NCBI GenBank assembly: GCA_031267175.1
Contig: JAIRZP010000066.1
Coordinates: 1-5,149, forward strand
Direction of reading: 5' to 3'
Origin: Coriobacteriales bacterium
GTDB lineage: Bacteria > Actinomycetota > Coriobacteriia > Coriobacteriales > UBA8131
DNA length: 5,149 nt
The position numbers were made by a program, and so were the translations under genes. Position 1 is the stretch's first letter; the number at the start of each line of letters is the position of its first letter. The notes under the pieces were generated by a model that saw only the letters and a program-made list of their open reading frames with translations, searched no databases and was not told the origin of the DNA. Shown in pieces: positions 1 through 5,149 of this stretch.

Positions 1-143
1 CATACACCATCATCCCGGCCCTGCAAACGGAGCAGCAGGTCATCACCTCAGAGGAGATTGCCGCCGAAGTCATCCAGGAGATGCGCCTGCTTTCTCCCGG
101 GCTGCATATCGCGGATGACGGGCATGTCTCTGCCGACTCTTGA
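1..143 (+). CDS. C-terminal tail of an unrecognised protein (partial, 5' end off window)
   Basis: The frame starting at base 3 is open from the left edge to a TGA at 141-143 and gives 46 residues, beginning YTIIPALQTEQQ and ending GHVSADS. The composition is ordinary for a soluble protein: a Glu/Ala-rich stretch of about 15 residues (EEIAAEVIQEMRLL) is likely helical, followed by a short polar tail. No signature motif is visible and I do not recognise the family. It is convergent with the HAD gene, with only 15 bp between the two stop codons, a tight spacing that argues both ends are real. The start and most of the protein lie outside the window. I see no terminator hairpin in the 15-bp gap. 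Confidence 0.6.
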   Translation, partial: YTIIPALQTEQQVITSEEIAAEVIQEMRLLSPGLHIADDGHVSADS

Positions 144-158
144 ACAGTGAGCATTATT

Positions 159-1001
159 TCAATATTGGCTGGTTAGTAGGTTCTCTTCCATCCATTTTGC
201 TACGCCGTCTTCCTGGTTACTATCACAGACATGTGTAGCTCTCTCTTTGACCTGCCCCACAGCATTGGAGACTGCTACGAACGTAGCGCAAGACCCAAGC
301 ATCGGCAGATCGTTAACATCATCGCCAAAGCACACTATCTCCTGCGGGGATACCCCAAGATCCTCCGCAACGCGCTGTAGGCCGAATCCCTTGTCAACTT
401 TGGAGCTGACAACCTGATGCCAGGGTACTCCCTGATTGGAATACATCCGTACCTGGGGCAGCCCCTCTAAAAGCGAATGTGCGATTTCCCAATCTTCACA
501 CTCAATTGAGAGCTTGGGTGTGTCGAATGTCTCAAATGACAGGAAGTCTGTTCGGACGATTTCATACGGCGGCACCCAGAGCGACTCATCAACCGTGGTC
601 ATGCAAGTATCGCCGTATTCAACCATGATATGGGATACCTGGGGTGTCGCGAGAAACCGCTCCATAAGCTGGCTTACAATCTCGCCGGGGATGTTCAGCG
701 AAGAGACGAGAGCGTCTGCGGCCCAAACCGTCGCGCCATTGTTTGTGATGCGATAGTCAGGAAATATCTCAGCTCCAAGTACCTCACTCCTGATGTTTCT
801 GACACCGCTCCGTGCTCTTTGCGCTGCCACAGGAGAAGAAAGGGCAAAGTCCCTCGTAGCCCTTCTTGCACGCGCTGTTGCCAGAGCAAAAACGTAGCCC
901 TCGCTCTGACAACGGGCGATGACCTCACCGGTATAGCTCGATACCTGTGAGCTGCTGTTGAGCAGGGTGTTGTCGAGATCTGAAACAATAAGCTTAATCA
1001 T
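159..1001 (-). CDS. Cof-type HAD-superfamily phosphatase (subfamily IIB)
   Basis: This is a 280-residue cytosolic hydrolase expected to dephosphorylate small phosphorylated metabolites (sugar phosphates, nucleotide or cofactor intermediates) using Mg2+ and an aspartyl-phosphate intermediate. The HAD motifs appear in order. Motif I is SDLDNTLL, with nucleophile D8 and acid/base D10. Motif II is ATARA, with T42. The motif III lysine is probably K204 in VDKGFGLQ. Motif IV is GDDVNDLPML at 226-235, with metal ligands D227 and D231. ITNNGA at 85-90 and the roughly 100-residue segment between motifs II and III fit the C2 cap of the Cof/SPP group. The length is normal for Cof proteins. Residues about 53-77 (Arg/Ser/Ala-rich) look longer than in typical members. 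The ATG at 1001-999 is preceded by GAGGG (1008-1012) at 6-nt spacing, which supports the start. The natural substrate cannot be read from sequence; some Cof-type HADs act on the riboflavin intermediate ARPP. Confidence 0.9.
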   Translation of the reverse strand: MIKLIVSDLDNTLLNSSSQVSSYTGEVIARCQSEGYVFALATARARRATRDFALSSPVAAQRARSGVRNIRSEVLGAEIFPDYRITNNGATVWAADALVSSLNIPGEIVSQLMERFLATPQVSHIMVEYGDTCMTTVDESLWVPPYEIVRTDFLSFETFDTPKLSIECEDWEIAHSLLEGLPQVRMYSNQGVPWHQVVSSKVDKGFGLQRVAEDLGVSPQEIVCFGDDVNDLPMLGSCATFVAVSNAVGQVKERATHVCDSNQEDGVAKWMEENLLTSQY

Positions 1002-1291
1002 TGCTTACCCTCGCAAAGGGGCACGTTTGCAGGAACCTCAGAGCAACCTCTTTCGGTTTTACAATATCCAAGCTGCTCCAATCCCTGTTTTTGCGCTACG
1101 AAACACGCCTGTTGATGCCGTCGTTGCCAAGGATGATACGTCCATAAAAAAATCAGAGCACCTTCCCTTTTCCAAAAGGAAAGCACGGGTACACCCATCA
1201 GCACGTGCAATAGCACACATATGATACTCATAGCGCTTGCTGTTTGCAATAGCTGCTGTCGAATGTGCCAACCTGTGCCAACCTGTGACAA
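998..1291 (-). CDS. Doubtful small reading frame upstream of the HAD gene (97 aa)
   Basis: A frame starting at TTG (1291-1289) has a full AGGAGG (1300-1305) at 8-nt spacing and ends in a TGA at 998-1000 that overlaps the HAD start codon as ATGA. That arrangement usually indicates translational coupling. Against it, the product is rich in Cys, Trp, His and Gln and has no recognisable domain. It contains one hydrophobic stretch that could be a membrane segment (around SIICVLLHVLMGVPVL). It also crosses the tandem duplication and lies in apparently decayed DNA, and another frame on the same strand is open over the same region. I list it because the start and stop signals are suggestive; the protein content does not support it. 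Confidence 0.15.
   Translation of the reverse strand: MSQVGTGWHIRQQLLQTASAMSIICVLLHVLMGVPVLSFWKREGALIFLWTYHPWQRRHQQACFVAQKQGLEQLGYCKTERGCSEVPANVPLCEGKQ
1264..1287. repeat. 10-bp perfect tandem duplication (2.4 copies)
   Basis: TGTGCCAACC occurs twice head to tail at 1264-1273 and 1274-1283 and is followed by TGTG (1284-1287). Ten is not a multiple of three, so such a duplication shifts every reading frame through this point. It lies just upstream of the PstS-like remnant and could be one of the events that broke that gene, or it may have arisen after the decay. Confidence 0.7.
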
Positions 1292-1317
1292 TGCCAATGC
1301 CTCCTGCAGTTGGCCGT

Positions 1318-1410
1318 TGGCGCCTACTGCAATGGCTGCTCTCCGATGAAGGGCAAGAACTCATAGAGAGAACGGGCTATGCAGGCATAACAGACCAGCC
1401 CTCTCAGTGA
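1318..1410 (+). pseudogene. Remnant of the C-terminus of a PstS-like phosphate ABC-transporter binding protein
   Basis: Read on the + strand to the TGA at 1408-1410, this stretch encodes WRLLQWLLSDEGQELIERTG, then YAGITDQPSQ. The pattern F/W-LxWLLSDEGQxLIExTGYxxI is the characteristic last helix and tail of PstS-type periplasmic phosphate-binding proteins (SBP_bac family), where it lies some 10-20 residues from the natural C-terminus. The same frame is stopped upstream at 1231-1233. Neither that frame nor its neighbours shows the phosphate-binding loops or a lipoprotein signal, and no pst transporter genes are in the window. I therefore read it as the surviving end of a degraded gene, with the upstream part scrambled or deleted. 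The match covers only about 25 residues, so chance or a different binding-protein family remains possible. Confidence 0.45.
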
Positions 1411-1459
1411 TGCCCTGCTGTACATGGCATAACGTCTTTGCACAAAGGCCACGCTCATC

Positions 1460-2689
1460 CTATGGCTCCGGTATGCGCAACGCCATCCTTGCCGCATCGG
1501 ACAGTGAGAACATCAGGGGCCTCTGCGACCTGACGGTAAGGTAGCCTGCCGCTTCGAGTTCTCTGGTGTACTTTCGCGCCGTTACGGCACTCAGCTTGGC
1601 GTAATGGGCGATGCTATGGATGGATTCGCTCTCAAATGTCGTGAACAGCTCGATGTGCGCGATGGTTCCCAAAACCGAAAGGGCTCCGCTTGATAAGCCT
1701 GCAATTGACCCTATCGCCTGCTGCGCGTACTCCATCGAGGCTCGTTTTGCCTCAAGATCTTCAAGGACATACTCCTGGGCCAGGCGCAGCAATTCCATCA
1801 TCTTGATGAGGGGGATCGTTGCCTCAGCATGATTGATGGGATCCTCAAGCTCCCTGAAAGTCCGGTAGTAAGAGCTCTTATTATCCGCAATCGTGCGGGA
1901 GAGCGAGAGGACCGTGGGGAGCGACAAGGGCTCGGTCAAATAGAGCGCAAGCAGATAGCGCCCCGTCCGCCCATTTCCGTCGTAGAACGGATGCACATAT
2001 TCAAAGACAAAGTGCGCGAGCAGGGCACGGTACAGCGACGGGATGTCCTCATGTGCCGTCATGGCTATCAGGGCGGCAAGCATCTCGATGATCGCGGATT
2101 CAGGCACGACGCCCCGGTGAACGACGCTTTGCCCTGCGGTTATGACGTCCACGCCCTCTCGCCTTAAGAGCTCCCCGTCCGGCTGCGCAGCTTTTTCGAG
2201 TTCGCCCGCAACCACCTTGTCATAGATGGCGCGAATGTCTGCGGGAGTCTGGGGAAACCCCTTATCCGGCTCGGTCATCCCCAGGTAGAGGGAGGTGAAT
2301 TCCCTGAAGCGTTTGTACTCATGCGAAGGATCGTCAGCGGTAACGCTCTTGAGCGCATCCTCGATTTGTTTTCTGGTGCTGTCCACACCTTCCATCTCGT
2401 TTGAGCTGACCACCTCGCTTATGATCAGGCCGAGGATATACGAGCGTTGCGCGATGGTGGGCAGATCCCGCCAGAGATGAGAGACCTTACGCTCGACACG
2501 CAAAACGCGTTCCATCAGAACAGTGAGCTCAGACGGAACGGTAAAGAACAGCTCGCCATGCTCAAGCATGATGCCCGTTCTGAAGGCAGAGTTGTCATGC
2601 AGCCGCCGCCGAGCCTCCTGCTCCACACGGGTGTAGCGGTCACTGGAGCGGTTCCTGTTGAAGAGCGTTGTCAGGGATTCGTATGCCAT
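1460..2689 (-). CDS. Fic family protein, class II (self-inhibited), with C-terminal winged-helix domain
   Basis: This is a predicted cytosolic AMP-transferase that moves AMP from ATP to a hydroxyl of a target protein. Positions are numbered from the ATG at 2689-2687 (409 residues). The catalytic Fic motif is complete at 233-244, HPFYDGNGRTGR, with catalytic H233, Mg-binding D237 and the anion-binding GNGR and final Arg. An inhibitory motif SNEMEG at 96-101 fits (S/T)xxxE(G/N). Lying before the core, it marks a class II Fic in which E100 blocks ATP gamma-phosphate binding, so no separate antitoxin is needed. Residues about 334-396 look like a winged helix (SIHSIAHYAKLSAVTARKYT, then LEAAGYLTV), a usual partner of this class. 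A TTG at 2701-2699 would add four residues. Neither start has a strong ribosome binding site; I prefer ATG because MAYESLTTLF resembles the family N-terminus. The target protein is unknown. Confidence 0.92.
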   Translation of the reverse strand: MAYESLTTLFNRNRSSDRYTRVEQEARRRLHDNSAFRTGIMLEHGELFFTVPSELTVLMERVLRVERKVSHLWRDLPTIAQRSYILGLIISEVVSSNEMEGVDSTRKQIEDALKSVTADDPSHEYKRFREFTSLYLGMTEPDKGFPQTPADIRAIYDKVVAGELEKAAQPDGELLRREGVDVITAGQSVVHRGVVPESAIIEMLAALIAMTAHEDIPSLYRALLAHFVFEYVHPFYDGNGRTGRYLLALYLTEPLSLPTVLSLSRTIADNKSSYYRTFRELEDPINHAEATIPLIKMMELLRLAQEYVLEDLEAKRASMEYAQQAIGSIAGLSSGALSVLGTIAHIELFTTFESESIHSIAHYAKLSAVTARKYTRELEAAGYLTVRSQRPLMFSLSDAARMALRIPEP

Positions 2690-2732
2690 CCTTATATGCA
2701 ATCTCTCTGGTTTCTTGCACGAACTCCGTCCA

Positions 2733-2761
2733 ATTCTAGCAGCTTAATTAAAGAAACGCAA
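2733..2761 (-). promoter_or_regulatory. Candidate sigma-70-type promoter for fic
   Basis: Read toward fic, a -10 hexamer TAGAAT (2738-2733, five of six to TATAAT) lies exactly 17 bp downstream of TTGCGT (2761-2756, TTG conserved but a weak -35). The -35 covers the centre of the palindrome and the spacer covers its fic-proximal arm. A start about seven bases past the -10 would give a 5' leader of roughly 37 nt to the ATG at 2689. This is inferred from sequence only. Confidence 0.5.
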
Positions 2762-2776
2762 GTTTCTTTAATTAAG
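2743..2776. repeat. Perfect 15+4+15 bp palindrome, probable operator of fic
   Basis: The arm CTTAATTAAAGAAAC (2743-2757) is repeated in perfect inverted form as GTTTCTTTAATTAAG (2762-2776), separated by GCAA. It lies 53 bp before the fic ATG and overlaps the candidate fic promoter. A protein bound there would block RNA polymerase. Its dyad symmetry and length suit a dimeric winged-helix regulator, and the nearest one is the C-terminal domain of the Fic protein itself. Each arm contains a smaller self-complementary TTAATTAA. It is AT-rich and lacks the GC stem plus T tract of a terminator, so operator is the better reading. Confidence 0.7.
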
Positions 2777-2985
2777 AGGCACTCCGTCTCGATTTTCTTT
2801 CCCAAGACACACGACGCTTGCATTGTGGCCCTGTGCTGTGTTCTACTGTGTATTATTGAACCCTTCAGCCGGGGAGCAGCGCGAACAGGATCCAGAGCAC
2901 AACGCCCCTGCGTCTTTGGCTCAGGGAGCAGGGCAGTACTGACCACGCGAATCATCGCTCCCCTACAGACAGGAGAAACAGACGC
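2777..2985. other. Rest of the divergent fic / nitroreductase intergenic region
   Basis: Beyond the palindrome, about 209 bp lead into the nitroreductase gene. No reading frame here looks real. A TATTAT at 2851-2856 could be a -10 element for the nitroreductase, but no -35 sits at a proper distance: TTGCAT at 2818-2823 is 27 bp away. The promoter of that gene is therefore unassigned. The ribosome binding site AGGAGA is at 2971-2976. The leader would be long (over 100 nt) if TATTAT were used; I see no known riboswitch fold in it. Confidence 0.4.
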
Positions 2986-3672
2986 ATGTCCCTCTACGAA
3001 ACGATATTCACCCGGCGCAGTATGCGCCAGTACGATGAGACACCGCTTGATGCTGCGGCGCTTTCTGAGGTGCAGAACTATCTCGATGGCGCCAAGCAGC
3101 TGCCGGGGCAATCCGCGCGATTTGAAATCGTAGGCAAGGACAAACTCAAGGGCGGCTCAGCACCCTATGCGATTCTGGCGTATACTGACGACAGTGAAGA
3201 GGCCTGGGTGAATATCGGCTACACACTTCAGGGCGTAGACCTGTGGTTGCAGAGCCGAGGCTATGGGAGTGTATGGTCTGGCATGGCCGCACCGCTCGAG
3301 AAGGATCCCGAGTATCGCATTCTGCTCGGTTTTGGACCAACGAGCGTGCCGCTTCGCACGAGCGAAAACGACTTCAAGCGCAAAACGATCACAGAAGTAA
3401 GTAACGAGGATAACGCTGTTGCCCGCGCAGCAAGGCTCGCGCCCTCGGCAGTAAACCTGCAGCCCTGGTTTCTGACCTTCAGAGACGGCAAGGTCGAAGT
3501 AAGGGCGAATGTCCGCGGCATCGGCAGGGTGCTTCCGGGCAGATTGTGGCTGTTCGATATCGGCATCGTGCTCAAGCATGTCGAGCTGGCGCTCATGCAT
3601 GAAGGCAAGACCGTAACCGGGCTCTCAATCAAAGGAACGGGTAAAAACGTAGCGGTCGCCGTAAGCTATTGA
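2986..3672 (+). CDS. TM1586-like nitroreductase family protein
   Basis: This is a 228-residue FMN-dependent oxidoreductase of the nitroreductase fold, expected in the cytosol. The N-terminal RRSMRQYD (10-17) is the classic nitroreductase start, whose Arg/Ser residues contact the FMN phosphate. The rest fits the internally repeated TM1586 type. The segment GYTLQGVDLWLQSRGYGSVW (78-97) matches the long central helix and FMN-contacting loop of the first half. KRKTITEVSN (131-140) and ARLAPSAVNLQPW (149-161) form the second half, with the SAVNLQPW motif also near the flavin. The length is close to the family norm. The ATG follows AGGAGA (2971-2976) with a 9-nt gap. It is divergent from fic and convergent with ribH, with 33 bp between stop codons. 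The substrate is unknown and cannot be inferred from sequence alone. Confidence 0.88.
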   Translation: MSLYETIFTRRSMRQYDETPLDAAALSEVQNYLDGAKQLPGQSARFEIVGKDKLKGGSAPYAILAYTDDSEEAWVNIGYTLQGVDLWLQSRGYGSVWSGMAAPLEKDPEYRILLGFGPTSVPLRTSENDFKRKTITEVSNEDNAVARAARLAPSAVNLQPWFLTFRDGKVEVRANVRGIGRVLPGRLWLFDIGIVLKHVELALMHEGKTVTGLSIKGTGKNVAVAVSY

Positions 3673-3705
3673 GTCCAGTGGGTTTTTCAAAAGGCACTTT
3701 GTGTC

Positions 3706-4173
3706 TTACGCCTCCAGTGCGCGTATGAGATTGACGGTTTCCAGGGCGCTGAGGGCGCATTCGTAGCCCTTGTTGCCTGCCTTGGTGCCTGCACGTTCGA
3801 TGGCCTGCTCTAGATTCTCCGTGGTCAGCACGCCAAAGAGTACGGGGACCCCCGTCTTGAGTGACACGGCTGCGATGCCCTTGGTAACCTCATTGGCCAC
3901 GTACTCATAATGGGCCGTGTCTCCGCGGATGACCGCTCCCAGGCAGATAATCGCATCGTATTTCTGGGACTTGGCCATCGTTGAGGCTATGAGCGGTATT
4001 TCAAACGCGCCGGGCACCCAGGCTACCTCGACGTCCTCGGTGCCAACATCGTGGCGTGCCAGGCCGTCAAGCGCCCCAGATAGGAGCTTACTTGTGATGA
4101 ACTCATTGAACCGCGTAACGATAATCCCAATCCTGATGCCTTCGTTTACCAGCTTGCCTTCGTAGGTCTTCAT
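3706..4173 (-). CDS. ribH: 6,7-dimethyl-8-ribityllumazine synthase
   Basis: This enzyme condenses 5-amino-6-ribitylaminouracil with 3,4-dihydroxy-2-butanone 4-phosphate to give 6,7-dimethyl-8-ribityllumazine, the penultimate step of riboflavin synthesis. The 155-residue protein is full length and nearly colinear with the B. subtilis enzyme. It shows F22 in TRFNEF, GAFEIP at 55-60, and CLGAVIRGDTAHYEYV at 77-92 with the catalytic-loop H88. FGVLTTEN at 113-120 is followed by the phosphate-binding R127 in IERAGTKAGNKG. Members assemble into 60-subunit capsids or pentamers; this N-terminus is compatible with a capsid but does not prove it. The ATG (4173-4171) has AAAGGAGA at 4178-4185, a strong ribosome binding site. 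It follows ribBA after a 61-bp gap on the same strand and is probably the last gene of the rib operon, since the next gene is convergent. Confidence 0.97.
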   Translation of the reverse strand: MKTYEGKLVNEGIRIGIIVTRFNEFITSKLLSGALDGLARHDVGTEDVEVAWVPGAFEIPLIASTMAKSQKYDAIICLGAVIRGDTAHYEYVANEVTKGIAAVSLKTGVPVLFGVLTTENLEQAIERAGTKAGNKGYECALSALETVNLIRALEA

Positions 4174-4190
4174 TACTTCTCCTTTCGTCG

Positions 4191-4202
4191 GGCCTTACGG
4201 CC
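4191..4202 (-). other. Small GGCC/GGCC hairpin in the ribBA-ribH gap
   Basis: GGCC (4191-4194) and GGCC (4199-4202) flank a four-base loop and could form a short stem in the transcript, five bases before the AAAGGAGA of ribH. It has no following T run, so it is not a terminator. It may only keep the ribosome binding site region open or be chance. Confidence 0.3.
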
Positions 4203-4234
4203 TCATACCAATTCCTGATTTTCCTGCCGCTTCC

Positions 4235-5149
4235 TTACACCAACTCCAACAGATGGCCCATCTTTTCCTGCTTGGTCTTGAGATAGAGGTAATCGTGGGC
4301 GTTTGCCTCGACCTCTATGGGCACTCGCTCGGTTATCTCCAGCCCAAAGCCCGAAAGCCCGTAGACCTTATCCGGGTTGTTCGTGAGCAGCCTGAAGGAG
4401 CGTACCCCGAGATCCCGGAGTATCTGCGCGCCGATGAAATATTCACGCAGGTCGTCTTCAAAGCCCAGCGCGAGGTTTGCCTCAACGGTATCCATACCCT
4501 GGTCTTGCAGCTCATAGGCCTTGAGCTTGTTGATGAGCCCGATGCCACGGCCCTCCTGGCGCATATACAGCATGACGCCCCTGCCCTCACGCTCTATCTG
4601 CTCCATGGCCGCAGAGAACTGATCGCCACAGTCGCAGCGCAACGACCCAAAGGTATCCCCGGTGAGGCATTCGGAGTGCACGCGGGCGAGGATGTTCTCA
4701 CCGCCGGTGATGTCGCCTTTGACGAGGGCCACGTGGTGTTCCCCGTTGAGCTTGTTGATATAGCCGTGTGCGACGAACTCCCCATAGCTGGTAGGCAAAC
4801 TGGTGGTGGCTACGCGCGCAACCAGCTTGTCGTGTATCTTGCGGTATTCCTGCAGGTCTGCAATCGTGATTATCCTGATGTTCCATTGCTGAGCAAACTC
4901 GATAAGCTCCGAGGTCCGCATCATCTGGCCGTCGTCGCGCATGACCTCACAGCAGAGCCCACACGCCTTCAGCCCGGCCAGGCGCATGAGGTCAACCGTG
5001 GCCTCGGTATGCCCGTTGCGCTCAAGCACCCCGTTCTCCTTGGAAAGCAGCGGAAACATATGACCGGGACGACGAAAGTCCTCGGGTCGTGCATCGTCCT
5101 CCACACATTTGAGCGCCGTGAGAGAGCGTTCGGCGGCAGAGATGCCCGT
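4235..5149 (-). CDS. ribBA: Bifunctional DHBP synthase / GTP cyclohydrolase II (partial, N-terminus off window)
   Basis: The frame is open to the right edge and gives 304 residues. Full RibBA is about 400, so roughly the first 100 are missing. The visible part begins TGISAAERSL, inside the RibB domain. That domain makes 3,4-dihydroxy-2-butanone 4-phosphate from ribulose 5-phosphate and continues through RRPGHMFPL and NGHTEATVDLMRLAGL (about 45-60) to about residue 110. The RibA domain follows, opening GTP to the diaminopyrimidine product. HSECLTGDTFGSLRCDCGDQ carries the zinc ligands C161, C172 and C174 (C-x10-C-x-C), followed by MRQEGRGIGL (about 196-205) and RLLTNNPDK (253-261). All RibA signatures are intact; RibB catalytic residues nearer the N-terminus cannot be seen. 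A GTG at 5104 is internal and not a start. It lies upstream of ribH on the same strand. Earlier rib genes and any FMN riboswitch would lie beyond the window. Confidence 0.96.
   Translation of the reverse strand, partial: TGISAAERSLTALKCVEDDARPEDFRRPGHMFPLLSKENGVLERNGHTEATVDLMRLAGLKACGLCCEVMRDDGQMMRTSELIEFAQQWNIRIITIADLQEYRKIHDKLVARVATTSLPTSYGEFVAHGYINKLNGEHHVALVKGDITGGENILARVHSECLTGDTFGSLRCDCGDQFSAAMEQIEREGRGVMLYMRQEGRGIGLINKLKAYELQDQGMDTVEANLALGFEDDLREYFIGAQILRDLGVRSFRLLTNNPDKVYGLSGFGLEITERVPIEVEANAHDYLYLKTKQEKMGHLLELV

Larger units (their letters stand above)
1002..1459. other. 458-bp stretch without a convincing intact gene
   Basis: This region separates the HAD gene from the end of the fic gene, both on the - strand. 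All six frames are short or carry stops, and none gives a protein I can place. Three things stand out and are listed separately: a PstS-like C-terminal remnant on the + strand at its left-to-right end, a 10-bp tandem duplication, and a weak - strand reading frame that runs into the HAD start. A seven-A run at 1146-1152 and a small inverted repeat near 1170-1185 have no clear role; the inverted repeat lacks the adjacent T tract of an intrinsic terminator. The HAD promoter could lie here, but I could not find a good -35/-10 pair. The picture is best read as decayed coding DNA. Confidence 0.6.

Noticed and set aside
1059..1364. 101-residue - strand reading frame in the spacer
   Set aside because: It has no ribosome binding site, no recognisable domain, crosses the tandem duplication and lies opposite the PstS-like remnant. 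Parts look protein-like, but not enough to call a gene.
2743..2776. Palindrome as a bidirectional transcription terminator
   Set aside because: The stem is AT-rich, no T tract follows on either strand, and it lies between divergent gene starts where a terminator is not needed.
1460..2776. Fic as the toxin of a two-gene toxin-antitoxin pair
   Set aside because: No small antitoxin gene flanks it, and the inhibitory SNEMEG motif is inside the same protein.
2692..3111. 139-residue - strand reading frame across the fic / nitroreductase intergenic region
   Set aside because: It runs through the palindrome and antisense over the nitroreductase start, has no domain, and its composition is typical of a shadow frame.
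2447..3133. 228-residue + strand reading frame
   Set aside because: It lies antisense to fic and then out of frame over the nitroreductase; the strong Fic and nitroreductase motifs in the other frames explain the DNA.
3673..3705. Terminator between the convergent nitroreductase and ribH
   Set aside because: There is a run of five T at 3683-3687 and only a four-pair stem; neither strand has a convincing hairpin plus T tract.
4174..4234. FMN riboswitch in the ribBA-ribH gap
   Set aside because: The 61-bp gap is too short for the roughly 120-nt RFN element and shows none of its conserved helices; such an element would be expected upstream of the first rib gene, outside the window.

Overview
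The window holds four complete protein-coding genes, two genes cut by the window edges, and two non-coding stretches. The organism is a bacterium of moderate GC with AGGAG-type ribosome binding sites. The bifunctional RibBA followed by RibH and a B. subtilis-like RibH are common in Gram-positive bacteria. My best guess, from general protein flavour only, is an actinobacterium of the Coriobacteriia type; nothing here proves it.

Layout from left to right: (1) a 46-residue C-terminal tail of an unrecognised + strand gene (1-143). (2) A convergent Cof-type HAD phosphatase on the - strand (159-1001). (3) A 458-bp stretch with no convincing intact gene (1002-1459). It carries what looks like the C-terminal end of a PstS-type phosphate-binding protein on the + strand, a perfect 10-bp tandem duplication, and one doubtful small - strand reading frame. 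(4) A class II Fic protein with a C-terminal winged-helix domain on the - strand (1460-2689). (5) A roughly 300-bp divergent intergenic region containing a perfect 15+4+15 bp palindrome. A candidate Fic promoter is laid directly over that palindrome. (6) A TM1586-like nitroreductase on the + strand (2986-3672). (7) Convergent to it, the end of a riboflavin operon on the - strand: ribBA (4235 to beyond the right edge), then ribH (3706-4173).

Functionally, ribBA and ribH supply both precursors of the lumazine/riboflavin pathway (the first GTP step, the four-carbon donor, and their condensation). The neighbouring nitroreductase would use the FMN end product. The HAD enzyme belongs to a group some of whose members dephosphorylate the riboflavin intermediate ARPP, but it sits apart and a role here is speculative. 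The Fic gene looks like a self-contained, autoinhibited AMP-transferase that probably represses its own promoter through the palindrome. That regulatory module is the most interesting signal in the window. I see no CRISPR array, tRNA, rRNA, intact mobile element or wholly new system.
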